Below are positions 18,893 to 28,759 of a DNA stretch of 64,000 nt, in pieces. The DNA lies in contig NZ_LNAM01000219.1 of assembly GCF_001461035.1 (NCBI RefSeq), positions 1-64,000 on the forward strand, written 5' to 3'. A program made the position numbers and the translations under genes. The DNA is from Acetivibrio ethanolgignens. Its GTDB lineage: Bacteria > Bacillota > Clostridia > Lachnospirales > Lachnospiraceae. The stretch's first letter is position 1; every line of letters starts with the position of its first letter. A model generated the notes under the pieces. The model had not been told where the DNA came from and did no database searches. It worked only from the letters and a program-made list of their open reading frames with translations.

Positions 18893-20953
18893 ATGAAACA
18901 GAACAGAAAAATCAGTATAAAAGTATTAGCATTTATTCTCCCGGTTGTAATTATTGGTCTGGCTACATTGACGGGAATCAGTATCATTTTTAGTCGGGAG
19001 ACTATTTCTGAAGAGCTTGCCGTAGAGACGAATATGCAGCTGGATAGCCAGAGTGGAAGTATTGAGTCTGGATTGGATAGTGTGGCTACCTTAGCATCAC
19101 AGATAGCCAGTGTAGTCGGAAATACCTATACAGGAACCAGCCTTAAGGAATATGAGGCTATGCTGGGTGAAATCATCTATACCAATGATATGGTAATGGG
19201 AAGCGGTATCTGGTTTGAACCATATGTATACGATGAAAAGGAAAAATATGTAGGACCGTATATCTATAAGGCTGGAGATAGTGCAGTTACTACTTATGAT
19301 TACAGTAATGCGGAATATGATTATTTTGCCTATGAATTTTATACGAATGCTTCCAATGGAGCAAAAGACGCTGTATTTACGGAACCATATTATGATGAGA
19401 CTTCTGGTGTTGTCATGTCTTCCTGTTCTGCACCGGTCTATGGTGCAAATGGAGCATTTGTAGGTGCGGTTACGGTGGATATCAATCTGGATACAATTCA
19501 GCAGATGATAACTAATGTTCAGGTAGGAAAAACAGGCAGGGCATTTTTGCTTAATTCTGCCGGACAGTATCTGGCACAGGAGGATACCTCCAAATTAATG
19601 AATGAAAAGATTACAGAAAGCGAAAATGCATCTCTGGCAAAGGCAGGAGAAACCATACTCTCTACAGAAAGGGGAGAGGTTAATTATAAAGAAGGTAAGG
19701 AGCAGATAGATGCTTATTTTACGACTCTGGGTTCTTTAAAATGGAAGTTTGTAGTTACGATGAAGGACGATGAGCAGAGAGCCCCTATTAGAGCTTTAGC
19801 TAAGCAGCTGCTTATTGTAGAGGCAGTAGTGATCCTGTTGATAGTTGCTGTTATATTATGGCAGATTTCGGGAATTTCCAGACAGCTTAAAAAGGTAAAG
19901 GATTTTGCAGGAAAATTATCAGAGGGTGATTTTACGATTAAAGCATTGGAAATTAGGCAGAAGAACGAATTGGGAGCCATGGGAACCTCTTTGAATAAGA
20001 TGTATGCAAATAATAAGAGTTTGATTTCTCGTATTTTTAGCTATGCAGAGACTTTCAGAAATGCCAGTAAGGAACTGGAAGAGACTGGAAGGAAGCTTGC
20101 CAGCCAGTTCAGAACAATGGAAGAGCTAATGCGTGAGGTAAATGATAATATGTCTTCTGCCGGAGCTGCAACAGAGGAGGTCAATGCATCTGTAGAAGAA
20201 GTAAATTCCTCTGTTATGATATTGTCAGAGCAGACAGCAAGAAGTACAACTCTGGCAAATGAAATTAAGGAAAGAGCTGAAAAAATTGAAAAAACAAGCC
20301 AGTGCTCCTATGAGCAGGCACAGGGACTTAGCCGAAAGCATGAGGATAATTTAAACAAGAGTATTCAGAACGCAGATGTTGTGAAATCTATTGGTGAGAT
20401 GGCTGAGGTAATATCAGGAATTGCTGACCAGATTAATCTGCTTTCCCTGAATGCTTCTATTGAAGCAGCCAGAGCCGGTGAAATGGGGAAAGGCTTTGCT
20501 GTAGTTGCTGGTGAAATTGGAAAACTGGCAGGAGATACCTCTTTGGCAGTAAACGAAATTAAGACAACGATTGAAAAGGTGCAGGAAGCTTTTGATGAGC
20601 TGGTTAAAAATTCCAGTTCTATGCTTACTTTTGTTAAGGATACGGTTACACCGGATTATGATACCTTTGTAGGCGTTGCAAGGCAGTATGGACAGGATGC
20701 TGTTGCTATTGAAGATTTTTCTAAGGAAATAGCACAGATGACAGAGGGTATAGAACGGATTATTACAGAAGTAGGGGAAGCAATTCAAAGTATTGCAGAA
20801 TCCTCCCAGAATACAGCAGAAAATGGAAGCAATATCATGAATTCGATAGAGGTTGTTTCTGAAGTTGTGGAAGAAGTGGCAAAAATGGCAGAGGAACAGG
20901 AGGGAATTTCCACAGAGCTGACAGATGCTGTTAACAGCTTTAAGCTGAATTAA
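18893..20953 (+). CDS. Methyl-accepting chemotaxis protein with dCache sensor
   Basis: 686 aa from the ATG at 18893 (AAAGGAGG 8 bases upstream); an in-frame ATG ten codons earlier would put the RBS inside the gene. TM1 at about 10-32, periplasm-facing dCache_1 sensor (about 40-290, with WFEPYVYD and [13 protein letters not shown]), TM2 at about 305-325, HAMP, then a cytoplasmic signalling domain with the conserved hairpin [20 protein letters not shown]. The ligand is unknown. No che or flagellar genes are nearby; the Crp/Fnr gene follows 33 bp downstream. Confidence 0.92.
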   Translation: MKQNRKISIKVLAFILPVVIIGLATLTGISIIFSRETISEELAVETNMQLDSQSGSIESGLDSVATLASQIASVVGNTYTGTSLKEYEAMLGEIIYTNDMVMGSGIWFEPYVYDEKEKYVGPYIYKAGDSAVTTYDYSNAEYDYFAYEFYTNASNGAKDAVFTEPYYDETSGVVMSSCSAPVYGANGAFVGAVTVDINLDTIQQMITNVQVGKTGRAFLLNSAGQYLAQEDTSKLMNEKITESENASLAKAGETILSTERGEVNYKEGKEQIDAYFTTLGSLKWKFVVTMKDDEQRAPIRALAKQLLIVEAVVILLIVAVILWQISGISRQLKKVKDFAGKLSEGDFTIKALEIRQKNELGAMGTSLNKMYANNKSLISRIFSYAETFRNASKELEETGRKLASQFRTMEELMREVNDNMSSAGAATEEVNASVEEVNSSVMILSEQTARSTTLANEIKERAEKIEKTSQCSYEQAQGLSRKHEDNLNKSIQNADVVKSIGEMAEVISGIADQINLLSLNASIEAARAGEMGKGFAVVAGEIGKLAGDTSLAVNEIKTTIEKVQEAFDELVKNSSSMLTFVKDTVTPDYDTFVGVARQYGQDAVAIEDFSKEIAQMTEGIERIITEVGEAIQSIAESSQNTAENGSNIMNSIEVVSEVVEEVAKMAEEQEGISTELTDAVNSFKLN

Positions 20954-20986
20954 AGCTGTTAAAGCCTGAATAGCTGGAAAGATACT

Positions 20987-21643
20987 ATGAAGAATTTTTT
21001 AGCGGCTACATTACCATTTTGGGATGCATTAACAGAAGAAGAAAAGGAATTGAGTCTTTCCAATATAGAGACGAAAGCCTTCCCGAAAGGAACGGTATTG
21101 TATCATGTAGGAATGGGAGAAGCAAGCTTTAAGATTGTTCGTTCTGGGATTATCCGGGGGTTTATTTCTACCCCTGATGGCAATGAAGTTACGCTTTACC
21201 GTCTGATGGGTGGTGACATGTGCGTTTTAAGTGTTGTTTGCATTATGAATGTGAATTCACTGGATATTCATATGGAGGCAGAGACGGATTCAGAGGTCAG
21301 TATGCTGCCCGCCTGGGTATATCAGAGGCTGAATGAAGATAATAATGCTGTTAAGGATTTTACCCAGCAGATATTGACAGAACGCTTTCAGGCGGCGATG
21401 CAGGTAGTTTCTGATTTGGCTTTTAATACTGTGGGAAAACGCCTGGCAAAGGGACTTCTGCAAAAGATGAGGCTGTTAGATTCCAAAGAACTTTTCATTA
21501 CCCATGAGACTTTGGCAAAGGATATTGGAAGTGCAAGAGAGGTTGTATCCAGGACCTTAAAGCATTTTGAAAATTTGGGAATTGTAAAGCTATCCAGAGG
21601 GAAAATTACAATTCTTGATATTGAAGAATTAGAAAAGCAATAA
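20987..21643 (+). CDS. Crp/Fnr-family transcription regulator
   Basis: 218 aa: N-terminal cyclic-nucleotide-type effector domain (about 15-130), dimer helix, C-terminal HTH_Crp (about 150-215). The recognition helix IGSAREVVSRTLKHFE keeps Arg-Glu-x-x-Ser-Arg at the positions by which E. coli CRP reads TGTGA. There is no Fnr-type cysteine cluster, so it is probably not an iron-sulfur sensor. It lies between the chemoreceptor and the electron-transfer locus. A TGTGA-type palindrome follows 7 bp after its stop, making it the likely regulator of that locus. The effector (heme, NO, redox or small acid) is unknown. Confidence 0.88.
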   Translation: MKNFLAATLPFWDALTEEEKELSLSNIETKAFPKGTVLYHVGMGEASFKIVRSGIIRGFISTPDGNEVTLYRLMGGDMCVLSVVCIMNVNSLDIHMEAETDSEVSMLPAWVYQRLNEDNNAVKDFTQQILTERFQAAMQVVSDLAFNTVGKRLAKGLLQKMRLLDSKELFITHETLAKDIGSAREVVSRTLKHFENLGIVKLSRGKITILDIEELEKQ

Positions 21644-21649
21644 AGATTA

Positions 21650-21691
21650 TGTGACAAAGTCACAGACATAAGAGGGGCATTGTGGTATAAT
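21650..21691 (+). promoter_or_regulatory. CRP-like operator and extended -10 promoter of the ndh locus
   Basis: A perfect 15-bp palindrome TGTGACAAAGTCACA (21650-21664) stands before an extended -10, TGGTATAAT (21683-21691). No -35 consensus is present. The palindrome centre is about 41 bp before the expected start of transcription, the class II activator position. It most likely binds the Crp/Fnr protein encoded immediately upstream. Confidence 0.7.
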
Positions 21692-21756
21692 TAACAAGAT
21701 ATCACTATGCCCTTTTTGATGATGAAAAGGAGTTTTAGGAAAAGAGGAGTGCTACA

Positions 21757-23775
21757 ATGAAAAATATTGTAATTATTGGTGCAGGTTATTCAGGTATCCT
21801 GACAGCCAAAAAGCTGGAAAAGCGGCTTAGAAAGCAAAAAAAGCTGGACGAAGTGGCTATTACAATTATTGACAGGAATCCATTCCATACGATGCTCACA
21901 GAGCTGCATGAGGTAGCAGCGAACCGTGTGGAGGAGGATAGTATCCGCATCAGTCTAAAGAAGGTATTTGCCGGACGTAAGGTAAATGTTGTTTTGGATA
22001 CGGTTAACAGCATTGATTTTGAGAGTAAAAGGGTTGTTGGAGGCGAAGCTGAGTATGGTTATGACTATTTGGTTGTAGCAGCAGGCTCTAAGCCTACTTA
22101 TTTTGGTACTCCGGGGGTAGAAGAATATTCTTATAAGCTGTGGTCCTATGAGGATGCTGTGATTTTAAAGGATCGGATTCATGATTTATTCCGCAGGGCT
22201 GCCTGTGAACCAAATCAGGAAGAGAAAAAAAAGCTTCTGACCTTTTATGTAGTAGGTGCAGGCTTTACTGGTGTTGAAATGATCGGTGAGCTGGCAGAAT
22301 ATGTTCCAATTTTGTGCGAACAGTACGAAATTGCTCCAAAGGATGTTACGATGGTGGATGTGGATATGCTTCCAAGAAGCGTTCCGATTCTTCCGGAGAA
22401 GCTCTCTAATAAGGTAGAACATCGTCTTCACAAGATGGGAGTAGAAACCCGTTTTGGTGTTGGTGTTGTTGGTGTAGGCGAGGATTACATAGAGCTAAAG
22501 AAGGGTGAAGAGGTAACCCGCCACACTGCAGGCACTGTTATCTGGACTGCTGGTATTGAAAGTGCAGATATTGCAGCGTCTACTGGAAATGAGCTGGAGA
22601 CAGCAGCCAGAGGCCGGATTAAGACAGATAAATATTTAAGAAGCACGAAGAGAGAAGACGTTTATGTTGTCGGAGACAATGTTTTGTATGTCCCTGAGGG
22701 AGAGGAAAAGCCAGTACCTCAGATGGTAGAAAATGCAGAGCAGAGTGCAGAGGTAGCAGCACATAACATTATTGCAAGTGTGACCGGACAGGGACAGCTT
22801 GAGGAATATAAGCCTGCTTTCCATGGAGTTATGGTTTGCGTGGGTGGACGCTATGGTGTAGCAAGAGTAGGGCTTCCAAATCATATGCTCAACCTGCCAT
22901 CCTTCTTTGCTATGTTTGCAAAGCATTTTATCAATGTAGTTTACTTTATCCAGGTGCTTGGATGGAATAAAATTTTCAGTTATGTAAAGCATGAGTTCTT
23001 TACTATCCGTCACTGCAGAAGCTTTTTAGGCGGTCATTTTTCCAACCGTACCCCAAGCTTTTTATTAGTACCGTTACGCGTATGGCTGGGTGCTGTGTGG
23101 GTATTTGAAGGTGTTATGAAAATAGTAGAAGGCTGGTTTGATGCACCGAAGCTGACAGGCTTCTTTGGTGGAGCAAGCGGCTGGTATGACAGTATTTTAA
23201 ATGGTATTCAGGCAGCTACCGGAGCAGTAGCAGATGCGGCAGCGAGTGCTTCTGGAACAGCAGAGGCGGTAGTGGACGCAGCAGCAAGTGTTTCCGGAGC
23301 AGCAGATGCAGTAGCAGCCTCTATTGGAACAAAGATTTTTGATTTTAATATTTTTAGCTGGGTAGAGTTTATTTTTGTAAGCGGAAAGGATTTAGCTTCG
23401 TCTACTTTATCTGACCTGGCATTTAAGCTGGATATTCCATTAATGAACTGGTTTGTAGATAATGTAGTATTATCCAGTGATGGTATGCAGATGTTTATGC
23501 AGATTATGATTGTTGTTATGGAAATCCTGATTGGACTTGCTTTAATCGGTGGTTTATTTACAACTCCTGCATCAGCAGCATCCTTAGTATTACAATTTAT
23601 GTTTGTATGTACAACGGGGCTCTATTTAAATACCTTCTGGATGATTTTTGCAGGAATTGCAGTACTGATTGGCGGCGGAAGAACTCTGGGCCTGGATTAC
23701 TATTTTCTGCCGTGGCTTAAGAAGCAGTGGAAGAAGGTTGGCTTTGTAAAGAGGTGGTATCTATACAATGATTAA
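21757..23775 (+). CDS. ndh: Type II NADH dehydrogenase fused to a DoxX-like membrane domain
   Basis: 672 aa. Residues 1-400 are a typical NDH-2: FAD motif IVIIGAGYSGILTAKKL, NADH motif FYVVGAGFTGVEMIGEL and the second FAD contact DVYVVGDN. It oxidises NADH and reduces quinone without pumping. The C-terminus (about 440-672) has DoxX-like helices, interrupted at about 486-524 by a low-complexity Ala/Ser/Val stretch. This fused form resembles the Ndh2 of Gram-positive flavin-based extracellular electron transfer loci. It is the first gene of the locus and overlaps the next gene by 8 bp. Confidence 0.9.
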   Translation: MKNIVIIGAGYSGILTAKKLEKRLRKQKKLDEVAITIIDRNPFHTMLTELHEVAANRVEEDSIRISLKKVFAGRKVNVVLDTVNSIDFESKRVVGGEAEYGYDYLVVAAGSKPTYFGTPGVEEYSYKLWSYEDAVILKDRIHDLFRRAACEPNQEEKKKLLTFYVVGAGFTGVEMIGELAEYVPILCEQYEIAPKDVTMVDVDMLPRSVPILPEKLSNKVEHRLHKMGVETRFGVGVVGVGEDYIELKKGEEVTRHTAGTVIWTAGIESADIAASTGNELETAARGRIKTDKYLRSTKREDVYVVGDNVLYVPEGEEKPVPQMVENAEQSAEVAAHNIIASVTGQGQLEEYKPAFHGVMVCVGGRYGVARVGLPNHMLNLPSFFAMFAKHFINVVYFIQVLGWNKIFSYVKHEFFTIRHCRSFLGGHFSNRTPSFLLVPLRVWLGAVWVFEGVMKIVEGWFDAPKLTGFFGGASGWYDSILNGIQAATGAVADAAASASGTAEAVVDAAASVSGAADAVAASIGTKIFDFNIFSWVEFIFVSGKDLASSTLSDLAFKLDIPLMNWFVDNVVLSSDGMQMFMQIMIVVMEILIGLALIGGLFTTPASAASLVLQFMFVCTTGLYLNTFWMIFAGIAVLIGGGRTLGLDYYFLPWLKKQWKKVGFVKRWYLYND

Positions 23776-24766
23776 TACAGCTGTAGCGAAAACAGAAGGG
23801 CTTACATTTGATGCAGCATTAGAGCAGGCAAAGGCAGAGGTTGACAGGATTTTATTTTCTGCACCGGTGCTAGTGAGAACCTATACTACCCATCTGCAAA
23901 AGGCGAGAGGAAAGTTTATCCGAACCTATGCCCTGCTGGCGGCAGCGATGGAGGAAGATGGGAGCATTGATGAAGATGCAGTGTCCCTTGCAGCAGCCAT
24001 TGAAATTCTACATCTGGCAACGTTAGTTCATGACGATGTTATGGACAACGCAGAGGTCAGAAGAGGAATCCCTACGATTTCAAAAAAATACGGAAGAAAG
24101 ACAGCTGTAATCTGTGGTGATTATCTTTTGTCAGCAGCTCTTAGGGAGGCTATGGAGGTACTTAAGAAGGAGCGTCATGAGGAAAAACGGAAGGCTGGAC
24201 ATGAACTGCCGGATTATGTATCCCAGATTTGTATGGGAGAGATGCGGCAGCATATAAATAACGGAAATCTTGAACTTTCGGTATACCGTTATTTGAGCAT
24301 TATCAGCGGAAAGACAGCAGCTCTTTTTGAAGCAGCGGTTTATGGCGGAGCTATTTTTTGTGAAAAGGAAGAAAAACGGCTTAGACAGTACCGGATGTTT
24401 GGAAGGTATCTGGGTATGATTTTTCAGCTGACGGATGACTGTATTGATTTTGAGATGGATGAGGGAACTGCAAAGAAAAATGTGCAGTCCGATTATGAAC
24501 AGGGGGTGATTACCCTCCCGCTGATTCATGCATTTCAAGAGAGCAGACAGCTTAAGGAAAAGGCGGCCTTAGGAACAATGACCCGGGAGGAAATGAACGA
24601 GGTCGTAGAAAAAACCGGAGGCTTGAGCTTTACCCGGGCTATTTCAAAACGATATTTTGATAAAGCGGTGAAACAGCTGGAGGCCCTTTTTCTTTCGGAG
24701 AAAAAGAAAGCACTCCTGATGGAAATTTTAGAAAAGGCCTATTATGGTCTAAAAAAGAAAGCTTAA
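23768..24766 (+). CDS. Polyprenyl diphosphate synthase (quinone side chain)
   Basis: 332-aa trans-isoprenyl diphosphate synthase. First Asp-rich motif LVHDDVMDNAEVRRG and second QLTDDCIDFE are both intact, with KTAVICGDYLLS and GKTAALFEAA between them. It should make the long prenyl tail transferred by the UbiA protein of the same locus. Chain length cannot be read reliably. In the Listeria electron-transfer locus the equivalent gene is dmkB. It is translationally coupled to ndh. Confidence 0.9.
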   Translation: MINTAVAKTEGLTFDAALEQAKAEVDRILFSAPVLVRTYTTHLQKARGKFIRTYALLAAAMEEDGSIDEDAVSLAAAIEILHLATLVHDDVMDNAEVRRGIPTISKKYGRKTAVICGDYLLSAALREAMEVLKKERHEEKRKAGHELPDYVSQICMGEMRQHINNGNLELSVYRYLSIISGKTAALFEAAVYGGAIFCEKEEKRLRQYRMFGRYLGMIFQLTDDCIDFEMDEGTAKKNVQSDYEQGVITLPLIHAFQESRQLKEKAALGTMTREEMNEVVEKTGGLSFTRAISKRYFDKAVKQLEALFLSEKKKALLMEILEKAYYGLKKKA

Positions 24767-24831
24767 GATGATATTTAGCTGTAGAACAGCTGAATATAGA
24801 TTATTTAATTTTTTAAAATGGAGGAATTATT

Positions 24832-25911
24832 ATGAAAAAGAAATTAGCAGTTCTGTTAAGTCTGACACTAGCAGTATCCATGCTGGCTGTTGGCTGTGGA
24901 AAAAAGGATGAGGCACCTATTCAGACAGAAGCTCCAACTACCCAGACAGAAGCACCAGCTGAGACAGAGGCTCCAGCAGCTACAGAAGGGGCATTAAAGA
25001 CAGGTCTTTATGTTTCCACTTCTCTTGGGAAATCTACAGATGCTGGTGAAGAAGATGGTCTTGCACAGGTAGATTCCGCTATTTTTGCTGTAACTGTAGA
25101 TGGTGAAGGCAAAGTAGCTGGCTGTGTAATTGATGGAGCTCAGACAAAGATTAACTTCTCTAAAGATGGTAAGGTTGTAACAGATTTAGCTACTGTATAT
25201 CAGACAAAGAATGAATTAGGTGAAAACTATGGTATGAAGTCTGCGTCTGGTATCGGCAAAGACTGGAACGAGCAGGCTGCTGCATTTGCTGCTTACTGTG
25301 TAGGTAAGACTGCTGATGAAATCAAGGGCATCGCACTGACAGCAGAGGGCGTTGTTGAGGATGCAGATCTGGCAGCAAGCGTTACTATCCATGCAGGTGG
25401 ATTTATTAACGGTGTTGTAGCTGCTATGGAAAATGCAACAGAGATGGGTGCCAAGGCAGGTGATAAGCTTGGTCTTGGTGTAAATACAACAATTTCTAAA
25501 TCTAAGGATGCTGCAGATGGCGAGGATGGACAGGCACAGGCTTACTCCTACTATACAGCAACTACTGTAAATGCTGAAGGCAAGATTACAAGCTGTATCT
25601 TAGATGCTTCCCAGGGTACTGTAAAATTTGATGCTACTGGTAAGATTACAACAGATTTAACAGCTGCTGTTCCTACAAAGAATGAAATAGGTGAAAACTA
25701 TGGTATGAAGTCTGCCTCCAGCATCGGTAAAGAGTGGGATGAGCAGGCTGCTGCATTTGCTGCTTACTGCTTAGGAAAGACTGCTGATGAAGTAAAGGGT
25801 ATTGCTTTAGCAGAGGGTGTTCCTGCAGACGCTGACCTGGCTGCTAACGTAACTGTTCATGTTGGTGACTTCATGACTGTTATCAGCAAGGCTGTTGCAA
25901 ATGCAAAATAA
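24832..25911 (+). CDS. Tandem-repeat surface lipoprotein of the electron-transfer locus
   Basis: 359 aa. A lipoprotein signal (lipobox LAVGC, Cys about 22) is followed by a Thr/Glu/Ala/Pro linker and two repeats of about 150 aa (roughly 53-200 and 210-358). Each repeat contains TKNE(L/I)GENYGMKSAS then IGK(D/E)W(N/D)EQAAAFAAYC. It has no canonical S/T-G-A-T/S flavinylation motif, so it is not a plain PplA copy, although its position next to apbE suggests a redox or flavin-carrying role. The function is inferred from context only. The gene has its own strong RBS and a terminator behind it, which suggests high expression. Confidence 0.75.
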   Translation: MKKKLAVLLSLTLAVSMLAVGCGKKDEAPIQTEAPTTQTEAPAETEAPAATEGALKTGLYVSTSLGKSTDAGEEDGLAQVDSAIFAVTVDGEGKVAGCVIDGAQTKINFSKDGKVVTDLATVYQTKNELGENYGMKSASGIGKDWNEQAAAFAAYCVGKTADEIKGIALTAEGVVEDADLAASVTIHAGGFINGVVAAMENATEMGAKAGDKLGLGVNTTISKSKDAADGEDGQAQAYSYYTATTVNAEGKITSCILDASQGTVKFDATGKITTDLTAAVPTKNEIGENYGMKSASSIGKEWDEQAAAFAAYCLGKTADEVKGIALAEGVPADADLAANVTVHVGDFMTVISKAVANAK

Positions 25912-25920
25912 TATTTGTAG

Positions 25921-25953
25921 AAAAAAAGGGAGTGCCATTTAGCACTCCTTTTT
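25921..25953 (+). terminator. Terminator/attenuator between lipoprotein and apbE
   Basis: AAAAAGGGAGTGC pairs with GCACTCCTTTTT around CATTTA. apbE follows 23 bp later without an obvious promoter, so partial read-through is expected. Confidence 0.75.
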
Positions 25954-25975
25954 AAAACGAAAGGAATTTTGGCAA

Positions 25976-27025
25976 ATGAAACGAATTGCAGTATTATGTA
26001 TGACAATGATAACAGCAGTGGCATTGACTGGCTGTAGCCTTAGCCCTGCATCCCAGCCGAAACGGTATCAGGCGGAGTTTTTGACTTTGTTTGATACAGC
26101 AACTAAAATTATAGGCTATGCAGACAGCGAGGAAATCTTTAAGGAACAGGTACAGATTGTATATGATGAGCTGGAAAAGTATCACCAGCTGTATGATATT
26201 TATAATGATTATGATGGAATTAATAATATAAAGACTATCAATGATAAGGCTGGAATGGAGCCTGTGGTAGTAGATGAAAAGATTATTGATCTTTTGCTTT
26301 TGGGAAAGGAAATGTATCAGAAGACAGATGGAAAGCTCAATATTGCCTTTGGAAGTGTATTGTCTATCTGGCATGATTATCGTACCGATGGACTGGATGA
26401 CCCGGAAAATGCCAAGCTTCCGCCGATGGAGAAACTGCTTGAGGCGAACAAGCATGTGGATATAGATAAGGTAATCATTAATGAGGAAAATTCTACGGTA
26501 TATCTGGAGGATGCAGGCTTGAGTCTGGATGTAGGCTCTATCGGTAAGGGGTATGCAGTAGAACAGGCAGCAAAAGCGGCCAAAGAAGCCGGAATAACCT
26601 CGATGCTTATGAGCGTGGGAGGCAATATCCGTGCGATTGGAGTTAAGGGAGATGGAGAACGCTGGAAGGTAGGTATTCAAAATCCTTTTGATGACGAAAC
26701 AGAGGAATACTTAAAAAAGGTATATGTAGAAGATATTTCCCTTGTAACCAGTGGTGACTACCAGCGATATTACGAGGTAGAGGGCAAACCATATCACCAT
26801 ATTATCAATACGGATACTCTGATGCCGGCTGAAAACTTTAGGGCAGTATCCATCTTGTGTTCGGATTCCGGTGTAGCAGATGCCCTGTCCACCTCTGTCT
26901 ATAATATGACCTACGAGGAAGGCTTAAGCTTCGTAGAAGGCTTGGAAGGGGTAGAGGCCATGTGGATTTTTGATGATAAGACGATAGAATACAGCAGTGG
27001 TTTTGAAAAAAGTCTGGCAGATTAA
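25976..27025 (+). CDS. apbE: FAD:protein FMN transferase, lipoprotein type
   Basis: 349 aa. It covalently attaches FMN to extracytoplasmic proteins and needs Mg2+. Lipoprotein signal with LTGC at about 17-20. ApbE motifs present: FGSVLSIWHDY, LDVGSIGKGYAVE, MSVGGNIRAIG, TSGDYQRYYEVEGKPYHHI and ADALSTSVYNM. It corresponds to FmnB of Gram-positive flavin-based electron transfer loci. Its target may be the tandem-repeat lipoprotein or a protein encoded elsewhere. Confidence 0.93.
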   Translation: MKRIAVLCMTMITAVALTGCSLSPASQPKRYQAEFLTLFDTATKIIGYADSEEIFKEQVQIVYDELEKYHQLYDIYNDYDGINNIKTINDKAGMEPVVVDEKIIDLLLLGKEMYQKTDGKLNIAFGSVLSIWHDYRTDGLDDPENAKLPPMEKLLEANKHVDIDKVIINEENSTVYLEDAGLSLDVGSIGKGYAVEQAAKAAKEAGITSMLMSVGGNIRAIGVKGDGERWKVGIQNPFDDETEEYLKKVYVEDISLVTSGDYQRYYEVEGKPYHHIINTDTLMPAENFRAVSILCSDSGVADALSTSVYNMTYEEGLSFVEGLEGVEAMWIFDDKTIEYSSGFEKSLAD

Positions 27026-27040
27026 GAAAAAGGTAAAATT

Positions 27041-28753
27041 ATGGCATATAAAAGTCTGAATCAATTTATAAAGGAACTGGAAAAGAGAGGAGAACTGCTG
27101 CGGATTACGACAGAGGTTTCCTCTGACCTTGAAATTACAGAAATCACGGACCGGGTAAGTAAATCCTATGGGAAAGCATTGCTTTTTGAAAAGGTGAAGG
27201 ACTCCCGATATCCGGTGCTTATCAATGCCTTTGGCACCTATGAGCGGATGAGTCTGGCACTGGAAGCAGATAATCTCGATACAATAGGTAAGCAGGTGGA
27301 AGAATACTTAAGAATTGAAAATTATACAACTTTCTCAGGTCTCTTCCATTCGATACCGCGGCTTTTGCGGCTTTTAGCCTGCTTTCCGGTAAAAAGGCCC
27401 TTTACTCTGAAAAAGCCGGCTTGTCAACAGGTAATAGAGAAAAATGTAGATTTAGATAAAATACCAATTTTAAAATGCTGGCCTTTGGACGGCGGCAGGT
27501 TTGTGACCCTGCCTCTGGTATTTACAAAGTACCCGGATTCCAGAGGACAAAATATGGGAATGTATCGGATGCAGGTGCTGGATAAGGAAACGACAGCAAT
27601 GCACTGGCATAAGCATAAGGACGGAGCCGGGATATATGAGGCTTACCGAAGAATGGGAAAAAGGATGCCGGTTTCTGTTGCGATTGGAAGTAATCCGGCA
27701 GTGACCTATGCTGCGACGGCTCCGCTGCCGCCTAAGATAGATGAGATGTTTTTAGCCGGATTTTTACGGAGAAGGCCGGTAGCCATGGTGAAATGTGTGA
27801 CGAATGATATTTATGTGCCGGCAGACTCCCAGTTTGTGCTGGAGGGGTATGTAGACCCGGAAGAGGAACTGGCATGGGAAGGTCCCTTTGGGGATCATAC
27901 CGGATACTATTCACTGGCAGACTGGTATCCTAGGTTTCATGTTACCTGTATTACCCACCGGAAGGATGCCGTTTATCCGGCAACCGTTGTTGGAAGACCG
28001 CCGATGGAAGACTGCTATCTGGCAAAGGCTACAGAACGGATTTTTCTGCCGATGCTTAAATTTGCTCTGCCTCAGCTTGTGAATATGAACCTGCCGTTGG
28101 AGGGGGTTTTTCATAATTGTGCGATACTTTCTGTAAAGTGTGAATATCCGGGAGCTGCTCAGACGGTGATGAACTTTTTATGGGGTATGGGACAGATGCG
28201 GTATACCAAGCTTTTGATAGCTATAGGAGAATCCATAGACCCTTATGATTTAGAGGCAATAAAAAGGGCAATACTGGAAAGAGTAGATTTTGAAAGGGAT
28301 ATTACGATTTCCAGGGGACCGCTGGATGCATTGGATCATTCTTCTAACGAGGCCCTATTTGGCAGCCGTGTTGGTGTGGATGCGACTGGAGAAAAAAGGT
28401 TTTCCGCAGAGGAAGGCATCGGTGTCTACGCAATAGAGAAAACAATCCCTTTTGCTGGAAAGAAAAAAGCCAAAGAGGCAGCAGAAGCAGGAGAACACCG
28501 GCTGTCTGTTGTAGTAGATGCTTATGTTGATACAAAAAATACTTCCGAGGTTATGTGGAGAGTTTTTAACAATATTGATGCCTCCAGAGATTTTGTTTAT
28601 CAGGAGGGCAGGTTAGCGATTGATGCAACAAAGAAGCTTTTTGAAGAGGGCTTAAAGCATCCATGGCCGGAGGATATTGTGATGAGTGATGAGATAAAAA
28701 AGCTGGTGGACAGCCGGTGGACAGAATACGGAATTGACAGAAAGGAAGTCTGA
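27041..28753 (+). CDS. ubiD: UbiD-family decarboxylase (quinone precursor)
   Basis: 570 aa, close in size to the MqnL/UbiD menaquinone-type decarboxylases. UbiD enzymes use prenylated FMN to decarboxylate aromatic acids. Recognisable blocks: GTYERMSLALE, GGRFVTLPLVFTK, NMGMYRMQVLD, WEGPFGDHTGYYS and the C-terminal MWRVFNNIDASRDF. It is adjacent to ubiA and to ubiX, which supplies prenyl-FMN. In the futalosine pathway this step removes the carboxylate after prenylation. Cytosolic. Confidence 0.92.
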   Translation: MAYKSLNQFIKELEKRGELLRITTEVSSDLEITEITDRVSKSYGKALLFEKVKDSRYPVLINAFGTYERMSLALEADNLDTIGKQVEEYLRIENYTTFSGLFHSIPRLLRLLACFPVKRPFTLKKPACQQVIEKNVDLDKIPILKCWPLDGGRFVTLPLVFTKYPDSRGQNMGMYRMQVLDKETTAMHWHKHKDGAGIYEAYRRMGKRMPVSVAIGSNPAVTYAATAPLPPKIDEMFLAGFLRRRPVAMVKCVTNDIYVPADSQFVLEGYVDPEEELAWEGPFGDHTGYYSLADWYPRFHVTCITHRKDAVYPATVVGRPPMEDCYLAKATERIFLPMLKFALPQLVNMNLPLEGVFHNCAILSVKCEYPGAAQTVMNFLWGMGQMRYTKLLIAIGESIDPYDLEAIKRAILERVDFERDITISRGPLDALDHSSNEALFGSRVGVDATGEKRFSAEEGIGVYAIEKTIPFAGKKKAKEAAEAGEHRLSVVVDAYVDTKNTSEVMWRVFNNIDASRDFVYQEGRLAIDATKKLFEEGLKHPWPEDIVMSDEIKKLVDSRWTEYGIDRKEV

Positions 28754-28759
28754 GTTTTC

